Numbered from the stretch's first letter, positions 47,567-59,500 are shown. The stretch is DNA of 64,000 nt from Adiantum capillus-veneris (GCA_014529385.2 CM043954.1:8825306-8889305), one strand, 5' to 3'. Notes: a model not told the origin generated them from the sequence alone. Numbers and translations: made by a program.

Positions 47567-48148
47567 TTGCAAGGCAAAGAAAAGGCCATGCACATGGTGC
47601 AACGCCTCACATTAGATTCATCTCCTAAATATTGTGATGTAGAGGTTCTTCATATGGAAGAAAAGCACAAGTGTTGTGTGCCTGCTTCAATGTGGCACCC
47701 CACCTTTGGCCCCCATGATTTGATTTGCATGCATGGCACTATTAACAGACAACGTGTTCGTATTTTAGTGGATGATGGTGCAACTCATAACTTCTTGAAC
47801 TATAAGCTAGTCAAGAAATTGAAGCTTACACAGACTCCCTACCCTCACAAGTATGTGGTGGAGCAGATGTCTAGCAATGATAAAGAAGTATGGGACACGA
47901 TAGTTCAAGGGGTTGAGCTTATTGTTCAAGAGCATACGATGACCCTTGACTTCCAAGTTATGAACATGGACCGTGCTGATGTAGTTTTAGGACGGGAGTG
48001 GATGCATGGTTTAGGAAACACATTGCACACTGGTTATGAACACAACTCCTTATCCTTTATGGCCAATGGTAAACATGTGATTTTGCTTGGTGAGAAAAAT
48101 ATAATATCTGCACCTCTTATATGTACAGCCGAGCTTTCTATTTTTTAG
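47567..48148 (+). pseudogene. F protease
   Basis: ILVDDGATHNFLNYKLVKKL near 47761 is the aspartic protease site with Asp-Asp-Gly in place of Asp-Ser/Thr-Gly. VVLGREWMHGLG near 47980 is the second conserved part. A stop at 48146-48148 separates it from RT. Confidence 0.8.
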
Positions 48149-48221
48149 AAATCAAATTTACTAGATGAAGTCTTTTTGTGTTACTGCTTGTCTCCAAGTC
48201 TTGTGAATTCGCAAGAGCAAA

Positions 48222-48330
48222 GTGCGGTGAATTCTAGTAATGGTATGCAAAGTGCAATGAATTCTAGTAATGGTATGCAAAGAGCAATGAATTCTAGTAA
48301 TGATATGCAAAGTGAAATGAATTCTACTGA
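48222..48330 (+). repeat. 30-bp minisatellite in F between protease and RT
   Basis: There are about 3.5 units of AATGAATTCTAGTAATGGTA plus TGCAAAGTGC. They encode a 10-residue repeat of the form SAMNSSNGMQ. Every unit keeps the reading frame. Confidence 0.85.
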
Positions 48331-48479
48331 TAAACAAAGTGTTAACAAATCTAACGAGCAAAGTGCTCTCAATTTTAATTCTATAGAGCAATGTGCAGCT
48401 TTTGTAAAACAAACATTACAGGAATTACAAGGTTCTCCATCCCAACATAACTCTAGTTTACTTTCTCCTTTTGCATGAA

Positions 48480-49870
48480 AAAAGCTGACTCACTTACTCA
48501 CGGAGTATAGTGCTGTGTTCTCAAGTGATTTACCAACGGGTTTACCCCCTACACGTGATGTGCAGTATGGAATAGATGTCTTGCCAGGCACTAAACCGGT
48601 GAGTAAACCACCTTATCGTATGAGTGCTAAAGAATCCAAGGAGGTTGAGAGTCAGTTGTCTGACTACCTCGTGGTTTCATTAGACCTAGCACTTCGCCTT
48701 GGGCATCACCAATTCTATTGGTAAAAAATAAAGATGGCCCTATGTGCATGTGCATAGATTATCACGGATTAAATGCGATAACCATCAAGAACAGGTATCC
48801 TCTTCCTCGAGTGGATGAGTTATTTGATCAACTCCACGGGTCAAGATACTATACAAAGATAGATCTTCATTCAGGATACCACCAGGTACGTATCCTACTA
48901 CAAGATATCTCCAAAATTGCCTTTAGAACACTGTTCGGGCATTTTCAATTTTTGGTTATGCCTTTTGGTCTAAACAATGCTCCAGCTACATTTATGACAC
49001 TCATGGATAGTGTCTTATGTCCCTATCTTGGAAAATTTGTTGTGGTTTTCCTTGATGATATTCTCATTTACAGTAAGACTGAAGATGAACACATAGAGCA
49101 CTTACAATTAGTGTTTGAACATCTACGAGCTTACACACTGTATGCTAAGCAAAGCAAATGCGATTTCTTTAAAACAGAGATACATTACCTCGGTCATGTG
49201 ATCTCTTATTCTCGCATCAAGATGGACACTGACAAGGTCGCTGCCATTCTTCGATGGCCACATCCCAACACGGTTGAGGAGCTTCAAATATTTTTAGGCA
49301 TGGCTCGATTTTATCGAAGTATATCCGTGACTATGCCAAAATCACTGTTCCTATGACGGATCAACTTAAAGCAAAAGGTAAGACCTTTTCTTGGGAAGAA
49401 GCCCAAAAACGAAGTTTCGAACAGCTCAAGGTAGCTATGGCCGCTGCTCCCATCCTAGCAATCGTTGACCCACTTAAGCGGTTTGTGGTAGAGACTGATG
49501 CTAGTGATAAAGCCATTGGTGCGGTACTTCTCCAAGAGGGAAGACCTATAGCCTTTGAAAGTAAAAATTTAGATAGAGCTCAACAGAATTACTATGTCTA
49601 TGAGAAGAGCTCTATGCCATAATTCATGCTTTAAGAAAGTGGCGACACTATTTATATGGTGCCAAGTTTGAAGTAGTTTTTGACCATGAGAGTATCAAAT
49701 GGTTTTCTACTCAAACAGACTTGAAGGGCCGTAAAGCTATATGGGCAGAAATCCTTCAAGATTATGATTGTAAGCTACAATATCGCAAGGATCCATATAA
49801 TGTAGTAGCGGATGCACTAAGTCGGATGCCTCATATTAATTCACTTGCTTTCACGGAACTAAAGAGTGGA
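48480..49870 (+). pseudogene. F RT and RNase H
   Basis: RT has GLPPTRDVQYGIDVLPG and VKNKDGPMCMCIDY, and the box VVFLDDILIYSK near 49045. RNase H near 49490 reads VVETDASDKAIGAVLLQEG with the catalytic Asp kept, and ends VVADALSRMP near 49805. Frame breaks lie near 48722, 49355 and 49620. There is a single RNase H and no second domain. Confidence 0.88.
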
Positions 49871-51173
49871 TTTTTGGAGTCATTACGTGGCAAGTGTGCA
49901 CAAGATCACTCATATGCTAAAGTGTGGAGTGCAGTTTTAAAAAGGGATCCCTCACACTCACATGTCTCCGAACAGCTAGATCAATATGTCTCTGCACGCG
50001 CAGATAGAAACTCCAACACACAGAGCTCCACCCCTACTCAGGAAGAGCTTAAACGATGGAAGAATTTATCCATTGATGATGACTACTTACTCCACAAAGG
50101 TAGAGTATGTGTGCCAAAGGACTCAGACACTAGGCGCCAAATCTTATTTGAGTGTCACGATAGTCCAACTGTTGGTCATCCAGGTATCCGTAAGACGTAT
50201 GCCTTAGTTAGATGGCAATTTTATTGGTCGGGCTTACATCATGATGTTCAAGAGTACGTACTAAACTGCCAACAGTGCCACGTTAATATGGTAGAGCGCC
50301 TCAAGGTAGGTGGACTTTTACATCCTTTAGAGATTCCACAAGGTAAGTGGGAGAGGTATCTCTATGGATTTTGTAGTAGAACTACCTACTACAAATCATG
50401 GCCATGATGCCATTTGGGTAATTGTAGACCGACTCCCAAAGATGGGTCGATTCATTCCCACTAAGACTACAGTTAAGACACCAAAATTAGCACGGCTATT
50501 TGTAGAGCATATATATAGACTCTATGGTCTTCTAGCTAGTATCACTAGTGGCAGAGATCGAAAGTTCGATAATCACTTCTGGAGAGCTGTGTTCCAAAAG
50601 TTGGAAACTAAACTTAATCTAAGTACGGATGATCATCCAAAAACGGATGGTCAAACAGAAAGAGTTAATCAAGTGCTAGAGGATATGCTACGAGCATACG
50701 TTAGCAAGAAGCAAACCAATTGGTAAGACTACTTACCTATATTGGAATTTTCTTATAGCAGTTCAAAGCATGTGACTACAGGGTTTAGTCCATTTATGCT
50801 TTTGTATGGATTTCAACCTAGATCACCCGTTATACGGTGGGGTTGTCTAAGGAGAAGATACAACGATTTTCTCCAAGACCATTTTGACATGCTTCGAGTT
50901 GCTCAACAGAATGTTAAGCAAGCTCAAGATCGATATAAGAAGTACGTAGATGAGCATCGACGTCTTGCTACTTTCAAAGAAGGAGACAAGGTTTTCCTCA
51001 AAGTTTCGGAGCATTCAGAAAGTCTGAAGACGGGAAAAGTTGCTAAAATTTCACCACGCTATTGTGGACCGTTTACCATTCTCAAACGTATAGGTCAAGT
51101 GGCCTATAAGTTAGCTCTTCCAAAGCACTCACGAGTTCATCCTGTTTTCCATGTTAGCCGTTTACGAAAATAG
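49871..51173 (+). pseudogene. F integrase
   Basis: The HHCC head has VGHPGIRKTYA and CQQCHVNM near 50170-50290. The core has MDFVVELP near 50364 and TSGRDRKFDNHFW near 50545. There SG replaces the usual SDR wording at the second Asp, although D is present next to it. It continues with TDGQTERVNQVLED near 50650. The C-terminal part has YCGPFTILKRIG and HPVFHVSRLRK, the GPY/F type tail found before chromodomains. Breaks lie near 50370 and 50725. Confidence 0.87.
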
Positions 51174-51428
51174 CTAGGACAAAGTGATAATGTCATTGAC
51201 ACAGGTGTGCTGGTTGACCTTATCGAATCGATAAGCATTACTCATGAGCTCAAAAAGATTTTGGATTCTCATGAGCTTCACACCAGACATCATGTCAGAT
51301 GACAGGTGTTGGTAAAATGGCTAGATAGACCTGAAGAAGGTTCTACATGGGAGAATGTCTCGGCACTTAAGAAACATTTTCCTACGTTCGTTTTCAAGGA
51401 TGAAAATGGTTCTCCAAGGGGGGGTTAA
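51174..51428 (+). pseudogene. F chromodomain and polypurine tract
   Basis: Behind a stop at 51171-51173 the frame continues with KILDSHELHTRHHVR, a stop, then VLVKWLDRPEEGSTWEN and LKKHFPTFVF. This is the chromodomain fold pattern that tethers chromoviral integrase to marked chromatin. The polypurine tract AAGGGGGGGTTAA touches the LTR at 51429. Confidence 0.8.
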
Positions 51429-51551
51429 TGTAATGACATGGGTCCTATGGGCAAGGCCACTAGCACCGCCAGACACTGTTTACGGTAGGGAGACGCTATA
51501 AGATAGCACATTTGGGTGGAGACTAGCACACGCATTACCACCGCCCTTTCA
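51429..51551 (+). repeat. F 3' LTR (123 bp)
   Basis: It runs TGTAATGACATGG to CCGCCCTTTCA and is followed by CTCCC. Confidence 0.85.
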
Positions 51552-52301
51552 CTCCCCCTTAGTTGGGATCAAATAAGAATCAATTGAGACTACCACATCA
51601 AAAGCTGAAACCTTCACTCCATTAACCTTTCCCACACAAGCGACCCTTACATTATTTGCCATCTTAGCTTGTAAGGAAGTCTGCTCGTTTACTTCCAAAC
51701 CCAACTTGTGCATCAATTTCTCTGTCATAACACAAATCTCGGCTCCACCATCCACATACACATTGGAGACTCGCTGACTCTTAATCTTTGCATCAATGAC
51801 TGGCACAATATCCTTCCTGCCTCTTGCACTAATGGACCCAACTGACTTTGCCTTAGCCCTCCTAGTGCTAACCATCTTAGACCAGGTTCTAGGCATTTTT
51901 GGGGAAAGGTGGAGGAGTTGTTTCCATGAAATTTTTGGTCCTTGCTTACTCACATCTGCTATGAGGTCATAGGGTATGGATCCCACCCCAAGTGGAAAGT
52001 ATTCTATTCCTATGTTCCTCCTTGACCTACTCTTCCTTTTCTTGTCTCCTATCACTTGGGAGGAACCCTCATTCCCTTTATCCGGCTCTGAAGCTTCCAT
52101 TTCATCAGTTCTTTGTCTCCTAGCTCTCTTTATTCGCATGGCAACAGCTTCCTCCATTTTTGCTTTCCCTTTATCCTTACCATTGTCAAGACTTATGACA
52201 GAGACAGGCCTATCCTCCCCACCTGATGGTAGTGGAGGGATATCTGCTGGTGCTTGTGGTGGTGGAGGAGGGGGTCTCAATATTTGAATTGGTGGAGCCA
52301 C
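51552..52301 (-). pseudogene. E linker and protease start
   Basis: The frame of 250 codons has a proline-rich start, FPLGVGSIPYDLIADV and the conserved WKQLLHLSPKMPRTW. The protease site VYVDGGAEICVMTEKLMHK near 51745 follows, and the frame runs to the F insertion, where it continues at 45609. It is open to the insertion edge. Confidence 0.82.
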
Positions 52302-53177
52302 ATGTGCATTTTGTCCATTTGGCAGCCTTGCTCGAGGAGGGGTGACTTGTTGGCGGGGAGGTCATCTTTGATTACCATTTCCTTGATAGCTTCATGGGTG
52401 AGGGCAATAATACATAGTGTGACCTACCTCTCCACAATTGTAGCAAACGTACTCACAGATTTTCCTTTGTCCTTCTTGTCTATTTTGTTCATTTCGTGGC
52501 TGGGGAGCCCTTACACCTTGAACCAAATTGATAGACAGGCTCTCTAGCTGATTGGTGATTTGTTGAAGTAGCTCTTGTTGAGAGGACTCTTGGTCTGTTG
52601 CTCTTGTCCCTGCTACTACCCTTGCCGTAGGTTGAGCTAGCAGTGGAGGCTCTATTCCTCCTTGTATCTGAGCTTTGAACTTTAATTTCCTATCCTTCTC
52701 CCTTGCATAATTCATAGCTTTCTCAAAGGTGTCTGGGAATTTACCTTTTACCTTTTCTCGAAGGATGGGGTAAAGCCCTACTAGGAAACAGTCCTTCTTT
52801 AGGCACTCTAGAGCCCTTTCCCCTTCACCTAGTGATGCACACCACTTCTCCCACAGGTTGAAAAACTTCCCTTCATAGCTTCTGTAGTCATTGGGTGGTG
52901 TTTGGCGTAGCTCTAAGAGTTGTCTCCATATCTCCTCTGGAGGCTCATGATGGCGAAATTCTTCGATGAAGGCCGTTTTTAAGGCTTCCCAGTCTCTTCT
53001 TTCTTCAGGTGCCAAATTTTGATACCATACTTTAGCACATTCTCTTAAGACTAGTGGAAAGGCCCTTAGCTTTGTGTCCTCATCATCCCTTCCTGACACT
53101 AAAAATGCCATTTCCAAATTATCCAAAAAGTCTTAAGCAACCTCCCTAGACTTACCATAAAAATTAGGGAAGGCCAT
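52302..53177 (-). pseudogene. E gag
   Basis: ATG at 53177 gives MAFPNFYGKSREVA, then a stop, then a long open capsid part at 52392-53126 with LVLRECAKVWYQNLAPEE and NYRSYEGKFFNLWEKW. A complete CCHC-type knuckle CYNCGEVGHTMYYC is near 52430. It lies 94 nt after the leader ORF. Confidence 0.82.
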
Positions 53178-53271
53178 AATGTAGCTGAGAGAGTACACAA
53201 TTACACCAACAGCTCCAATTTATTGAAAGTAGAGTATGATAAGTAAAATTTGGAGCTTAAGCATAGATAGC

Positions 53272-53499
53272 TCAAAATAGGATGAATATTGACACATCAA
53301 AGAAGTGGTAACAATCTACTAACGGTAGAATGACAGGGTGAGGAGAGCGCAAGATTTCCCCAAGTCTTTCAGCTCCAAACAACAAGGCTATTCTTTGCTA
53401 ATAGAATAATTTCCTATCAATACATATATTAACATGCATATGATGCACAAAATGGAAAGGAAACATCCGTGGATCATTATTTTCATTATTGGCATCCAT
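53272..53499 (-). pseudogene. Conserved leader ORF of E (one internal stop)
   Basis: ATG at 53499 gives MDANNENNDPRMFPFHF, then HMHVNI and DRKLFY. A TAG stands where the others have Gln. The frame goes on with QRI, LFGAERLGEIL, VILPLVD and VSIFILF. It has 75 codons with the same start, core and end as the intact copies. ORF0c lies just upstream and gag 94 nt downstream. Confidence 0.7.
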
Positions 53500-53518
53500 A
53501 CCTACCCACACAAATAGA

Positions 53519-54051
53519 CTAGCTTAGTTGCACCATCTTTGGACCAATGAGCCTTATCAGCCACAGAAGGTAGGCACCTTGGATCACTTCTACACTTCCT
53601 GATGCGTCTGTGAAGATGTAGGGGGTGATGGCAACACTTCTTACTATGCTGAGCCTTTTTGCACGTAGTAGTTGGATGCTATTTCCATAATCAACATGAT
53701 GAACAAAAGTTACACCATTAATGTGCAAAACATCATCGACAAGGATAGTCTCTTTAGATTGAGATAACCTATTGAAAATTAGCAACAAAGGTAAAGCGGG
53801 AAGGCTCTTCACCCGATCACCAAAGCACTTTGGACAATATCCAAAGAAATATTCGGGCGGACACGAGGTTGGCTTAGGACTGTGGCGTCTGGATTCACAA
53901 AGTGCACTGGGAGCACACGCATACGAGCGGCAATCTTATAGGCAAGCCTCTGCCTCTTTGCTTCATGAGGGTTTAGGGGTGAAATTCATCGTTGTAGGTT
54001 TGATGTTGAAGCTGGTTGCACACTAGCCTTTTTCTTGCCAAAAGTGGTCAT
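53519..54051 (-). pseudogene. Pre-gag ORF0c of E
   Basis: Its landmarks match B ORF0c: RMRVLPVHFVNP near 53900, then in a shifted frame YFFGYCPKCFGDR near 53840, then SLPALPLLLI, NGVTFVHHVDY, LLRAKRLSIVR, ITPY and LLWLIRLI. The last 98 codons (53519-53812) are one open frame. Breaks include a stop near 53990 and a frameshift near 53860. Function unknown. Confidence 0.6.
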
Positions 54052-54089
54052 GTAACCCCCACTAAATGAGATGGGACCAAATGTCACCT

Positions 54090-54281
54090 TCACGCTTGAG
54101 CATGTGCTGTAGCTTTAGGCCACTTAGGTGTGGATGTGATCTTCCTTTTCTTAATTACCTTTTTAGGAAAGAGAGGTCTAGTAGTACTCTCTCTTCCTTT
54201 AATGTGCGTTACAGTACTTCCGTGTGTATTGATGTAGAGAATTTCAACTGTGTGTGCATCACGGGTTATTGAAGCATTCAT
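54090..54281 (-). CDS. Pre-gag ORF0b of E
   Basis: It has 63 codons starting MNASITRDAH, then VEILYINTHG, VTHIKGRES and RPLFPKKVIKKRK. It matches B ORF0b at 35698-35832 over the central motif. Product not recognised. Confidence 0.5.
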   Translation of the reverse strand: MNASITRDAHTVEILYINTHGSTVTHIKGRESTTRPLFPKKVIKKRKITSTPKWPKATAHAQA

Positions 54282-54301
54282 AGGCTAAGAGGAGAGGTAA
54301 A

Positions 54302-54387
54302 TCAAGCTCTTCTCCTCATTCTTCTTCCTTGACGACCATCACGAACAAGGCAATGAGAGGGACTTACTTCTTGAATGTTGATGACGC
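54302..54387 (-). pseudogene. Pre-gag ORF0a of E, 3' piece
   Basis: INIQEVSPSHCLVRDG and a basic end follow on from the 5' piece at 63128-63229, which G separated. The ORF ends in TGA at 54302. The IQEV-SPS wording matches B ORF0a. Confidence 0.6.
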
Positions 54388-55525
54388 TGTCAGGAGTTTT
54401 TTGGAGCAAGGAATTGCGCATATGTACATACACATGCATGGTGCATCAAATAAGGAATTGCCCATTTTCCAGAGCCAGGTGGTTACGTGGGGCCCACATG
54501 TGTACAGGTAGGACAGCATGTACATAGTGCAGCGATTTTCACTATTATCAATACTAGTGTGTTTTTTCTACAATAAGGAGGAGTTGGTAGCGTGTAAAAC
54601 TTCTCGAGGAAGCTATCCGCGGGCCGACGACGTGAGGTCAGCAGGTGCGTCAGATGGCATCTAGTGGCGTCAGGAGGGCGAACGAGGTCAATATTTGCAC
54701 GCGGATGAGGACGGACACAACGTGGGTGTTTTCTTGTGAGAGTTATGCAGAAAGGTCATCATTAGGACCACTTTTTGGGGCCACTTCACGTGGTGGCGAG
54801 ATGCATTATTGGAAAAAAGCTGAGTGCCAGGTGTGCGAATGATGCAAAAAGGTGACAACTATGCACTGCGAGGTCAGTTTTTGGCCTATTCGGGGTCCGT
54901 TTGAGGTCATCTAAAAGGCCAAGGGTGCCCAACTAATAAAGCTAAGTGTGGGAACTGAAAAAAACAGAGCGAAGACCAGAAAAAGTGTGGAGAAGAGAGG
55001 AGGAACAGCCGCAACTGTGTTTTTGCTCATTTTGGAGCCTGTTTTGGCCGTAAACTGCTCATCCGAGGTCGGATTTGAGCACTTTGACATTGTAGACTGG
55101 GGTTTTGGGCCGTTCCGGACGCGATGGAGCTGTCCATTTTGCCAAATTCCTCACTCTTTTCCTGCTGTTTTTCTGTGTAAGTTCCTCCTATGAGCGAAGT
55201 TTCTGCTCCAGTTTGTGATTGTATCTGGCTTCTTTTACCCATATTGTGTGAGCTATTTTCCCCATTGGTGTTGGCCCAAGCTCAATTGTATCTAAACATC
55301 AGAAATTCTCCTCTTTTGAGCTGAGTTTTGTGTGTGTGTGTGTGTGTGTCTGTGTGGAGTGGGCAAGTGGATAGTCTCTCTCCTCTCACTCCAGAGGTGT
55401 GTTCCCTGTCTCGGCCAGGTGTGTTGTCTAAGCCGAGTGGTGCCCCATAGTGTGTGTGTGTATCATTCCAAGAGTGTGTGTCGGGTCGTTATAGAGGCGC
55501 TGTGTGTGTTTTCATCCCGCTCACA
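54388..55525 (+). repeat. G 5' LTR
   Basis: It pairs with 61980-63127. It carries (TG)n at 55330-55349 and the U5 hairpin motif at 55410-55446. No clear TATAAA box is seen. Confidence 0.94.
55410..55446 (+). promoter_or_regulatory. U5 hairpin followed by TGGTGCCCC (G 5' LTR)
   Basis: CTCGGC (55410-55415) pairs with GCCGAG (55432-55437) around a 16-nt loop, and TGGTGCCCC (55438-55446) follows. The stem differs from CCTAG/CTAGG of A1, A2 and E yet still pairs. The 3' LTR has the same at about 63008-63044. Confidence 0.6.
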
Positions 55526-55531
55526 TTCTTT

Positions 55532-55549
55532 TGGTGCCCCCACTGAGGA
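55532..55549 (+). promoter_or_regulatory. G primer binding site
   Basis: TGGTGCCCCCACTGAGGA lies 6 nt after the LTR and is identical to the E site at 63283-63300. The tRNA partner is not recognised. Confidence 0.7.
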
Positions 55550-56279
55550 TCTTCTTCGAGTACCTTCTGCTTCGAGCTTCAAGCTTCGAGCTTCCGGATT
55601 ACAGGTTGCAGGTTGCAGATTATAGGTTACAGGTTACAGGTTACAGGGACAGGTACAAGTACAGGTGATTAGCATAGGTACAGGTAGCTGGAGTACAATG
55701 ATATACTAGCTTTGGTGTCACTTGCAGTTGTTGTGGGTATGCATCACTTGGCGCCTGTTTGAGCGCATTGTCTGCTGGATTGTATGTTACTTGTGGTAAC
55801 TGCCATTGTACGCATTTGTGGAGCCATACTTGGTTGTATTTGGCAGTCCCAGCCATTTCTGAGACTTGGTCTGGAAGATAGTCATTTTTGAGACTTGACT
55901 ATACGCAATTTGCATTAGCCTTCGTGTGAGGGTCGATAGCGTGAGGTTTTTATTGAGCTGGGGGATTCTCAAATGTAGAGATCCTTTCGGTGATACAGGT
56001 AGCTAGAGCACCCTTTTTGTGACCTCGCCATAGGCTATGTACTAGTGAGTCCTACTTGATGCTCGGGTTCTATTGTTGACAGTTTATGCATACATAGACT
56101 GTCTATATTTTGGGTTCCTACTGCTCTACTTCTGGGGAAACTCTGTCGAAATTTTCCCAAGTTATGATGGCTGGTTTTTTGGTATTTGGAGCCATTTATG
56201 TTGTTATGCTACTGAAATTTGGGCAAAAATCAGAGGATAAGTCAGGTGTGCCTTCTTGGGAGCTTCATGGTTGGCTTTA
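55550..56279 (+). other. G leader
   Basis: Noncoding leader of about 0.7 kb. It has a repetitive CAGGTTACAGG stretch near 55600-55680. The ORF0a, b and c landmarks of B and E are absent, so G has the short leader ORF only. Confidence 0.5.
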
Positions 56280-56498
56280 ATGGATGATCAAAATGGCCCT
56301 CATTTCACTCCTTTTCATTTAACTCAAAGGATTCATATTAATGTTCATGTGTCCAAGAAGATCTTTTTCCAGCAGCGTAGAGTCTTTATGTTTGGGCCAA
56401 GAAGATTGAGAAAGATCCTGGAATGTCCTTTGCCTGTTGTCATTCCAATGATCAACTATGAAAACTCATTTGATGTGCATGTGTTTGTCCTTATCTAA
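56280..56498 (+). CDS. Conserved 72-codon leader ORF upstream of gag (G)
   Basis: ATG at 56280 gives MDDQNGPHFTPFH, then RIHINV, SKKIFFQQRR, FMFGPRRL, KILECP, VVIPMINY, SFDVHVFVLI and stop. It is intact and 101 nt before the gag ATG. G is otherwise nearly intact, so this is the best representative of the ORF type. Product not recognised. Confidence 0.72.
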   Translation: MDDQNGPHFTPFHLTQRIHINVHVSKKIFFQQRRVFMFGPRRLRKILECPLPVVIPMINYENSFDVHVFVLI

Positions 56499-56599
56499 AG
56501 TTGAGCTCCATTGAAGTTCTGGGGATTGGGTAGTCAAAAGTTTTGGGTTCTTGCACGTGTGTTCAAAGGGGTTCTCAAAGCATTGTAACCTGGATAGCC

Positions 56600-59500
56600 A
56601 TGGCTTTCTCTTATCCAGAGTTTCATGGAAGAAGTGATGAAGATGTGGAAGAATTTTTGGAAAAGATGGAGGTTGCCTGCATTAGCAACCAGATTCATGA
56701 CCCTACGCAAATGTTACGCCTTCTCCAAATTTGTTTGAAGAGTGATGCACGAGTTTGGTCCAAGGCATTTGAAGAGGAGTTGCGTGCAGCAGATCCACCT
56801 ATAAGATTGAGTTGGGACAATCTAAGGCATGGATTGGAAGTGGAGTTTGTGAAGATAGAAGATCCTGACAAAGTGTGGCAAGAAGTACAAGGTTTGGTGC
56901 AGAAGGAAGGTGAGCCAGTAGATGCGTACATACGTAAGTTTTCATTGGCATGGGAGCGAATGTGTAAGGCTTTAGCACCACAGGTACCCCCGCCTGACAT
57001 GATGAAGAAGGACACGTTCTTGGCTGGTCTTTGGGAGAATATACGTTGGAGAGTGGAGCTACAGAAGCCTAGGACATATGAGGATGCACTAGAGGTAGCA
57101 AGGAACAAAGAGTGGAAGCTGAGGAAAATGAGCCAGTTAGGGGTGGAGTCTTTGCCAATGAGGTCTGAATTTCAGCCTATAGAGTCTTTACAAGGGCGCA
57201 TGTCAGGGGTTCATCATGAACCAGTGGTTCCTGTTACTACTCAGGTTATGCCAGCAGTGGTCACTATAGCAGTGCAAGATGATGGGCTAAGGCAAGACAT
57301 GAGGCAAATGGTAGATTTGATGAAGAATCTCAGCCTAAACATGCTAGGTCAAGTGGGAAATAATCGAGGTCGAGGGAGGTTTGCAAATCAGCCAGGAGGT
57401 GAAGAAAGGCCTAGGAATGGTGTTGGACAAAGCAATGGTAGGTTTTGGAGGCAGACGCCCACATGTTATAATTGTGGAGAGTTGGGTCACATCAGCCCGC
57501 AATGTGATAAGCCACCAAGGATGGGGGGAGACATGTATCCATTGCCAAGACAGGTGCTAACTAGGTCAAATGATTATGGCATCGAAATTAAGGGAGATGA
57601 AGGAACCAGTGGACTGACCCAGGAGGAAAAGGGAAAGACAAAAGTGCTAAGTGTAGTCACTTTGGAGAAGGCATCAAAGCTAGAGGATACATTAGTGATG
57701 CCTATTGGGAAGAGGACCACAGAGGATAAGGAAGGAAGAAGTGCCCCAGGTCCTAGTAAGAAGAAAGGAAAGAGCCATGAAGGCGAGGATGTCAAGGCCA
57801 AGAGGAAAAGGAGAGCTCGTCGAAAGTTTCATGTTTCAGATTTTCCACTAGGGGATGGGCAATTAAGCTATGACTTGAAGGAGGATCTGACAAGCAGGAA
57901 GGCAGATGTTACTTTTGGGCAGCTTATAGAGATGGTGCCTAAGCTAAAGCGACAGTGGAAGAGGATGGTTAACCCAATGGCGAAAGAGCCAGAGAGAGGT
58001 TTAGTGAAGGTGTTGGCAATGGACGAGCTACCAGACATTTGTCCAATAGTAGATGTGTGGCATAAAAGGAAAAATTTGGGACAAGGTTATGTGGATGGCG
58101 GAGCCCAAATATGCGTCATAACACACTCATGCGTTGAGAAGATGGGTCTCACAGTGGCTGGGGTGTCAGGTTTTCGGATTAGATTGGCAAACCATCAAAA
58201 ATTAAAATGCTTAGGTGTTGTAAAGATCTTAGAAGTGGAGGCATATGATGCAAAGGCAGTGGTTGATTTTCATGTGATGCCAGCAGGGTTGGGAGCATAT
58301 CCTATTATACTGGGAAGACCATGGTTACGTGCAGTGGGAGCTGTTCAAGATTGGCGACATGGTACGATTAGCCTCTATGGAAAGACAGGTACCAAGAAGC
58401 TTTATAATATGGACACAAGGAAACGATTAGAGGAGCTTTATGAAGATGAGGATGAGTCTAGTGATGAAGACTCTTCCACGGTGACAGATGAGGACAGTGA
58501 TAGCACTACCAGCAGTGATGAGGATGCTGATATTGCATTTCTTTTGATGGACAAAGAAATCCAGGAGATTGGTTTAGTTGCATTTGCGAATGAGGTTGAA
58601 GATGAAAGTGAAGGGCCTTATGAAGTGATTGAAGGGCTGATGCAAACCAAGGTTGAGTTGTCAAAGAAGCAGGAATTAATGACGCAAATGATTAGTGGAG
58701 ACCTCTCAGCTATGGAGAAGGATATATTTTTGCATATGCTGGCTAGTTTTCCTGATTTGTTCATTACTTCATATGAAGAGATCAGAGGGTTCAAGGGTGA
58801 AGAGATGCATATAGAGCTGAAAGAAGGTGCTAAGCCAGTGCGGCAAAGGCTAAGAAGGATGGGTCAAGAGCAAATGGAAGCCTTGCGGGAAGAGGTGGAC
58901 AAGTTGTTGAAGGCAGGGTTCATAGTCCCTGTGGAGACCACAGAATGGGTGAGTCCAGTAGTAGTCAGTCCAAAGAAGGATGGGAAGTGGAGAATTTGTG
59001 TAGATTTTAAACCCTTAAACGCAGCCACTAAGAAGAACCCATATCCTCTTCCATTCATCGATCAGATCTTGGATTCAGTGGCAGGTTATGAGAGGTACAG
59101 TGTGTGTGATGGTTTTTCAGGCTATTTTCAATTGAAGATTGCTCTTAAAGACCGCACAAAGACAACTTTTATTACGCCATGGGGCTGCTATTGCTACACA
59201 GTATTGCCATTTGGGTTGTCAAATGGACCTTCCTTCTATCAAGAGAGAGCAAATTGGGTGTTGGGACCATTCATTGGTAGTTGTGTTAAAGCTTTTATGG
59301 ATGACTTCTGTGTTTATAGCAGTAGGGCTGAACACCATGAGAAGTTGCAGATGGTATTAGCTAGATATGATGAATGTGGAGGACAACTAAACCCAAAGAA
59401 ATGTCATCTAGCACAGCCAAGGGTGAAGTTATTGGGCCATATGGTGTCACAAAATGGCATTGAGGCTGATCCAGATAAGGTTACGTCTATTATTCTTCTT

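Larger units (their letters stand above)
45610..51551 (+). mobile_element. Element F: chromovirus (Ty3/gypsy) with very short LTRs, inserted in E protease
   Basis: The target duplication CTCCC is at 45605-45609 and 51552-51556. LTRs of about 122 bp, an iMet-like primer site and a polypurine tract AAGGGGGGGTTAA are present. The internal order is gag, protease, RT, RNase H, integrase, chromodomain. E protease text is continuous across it. Confidence 0.9.
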
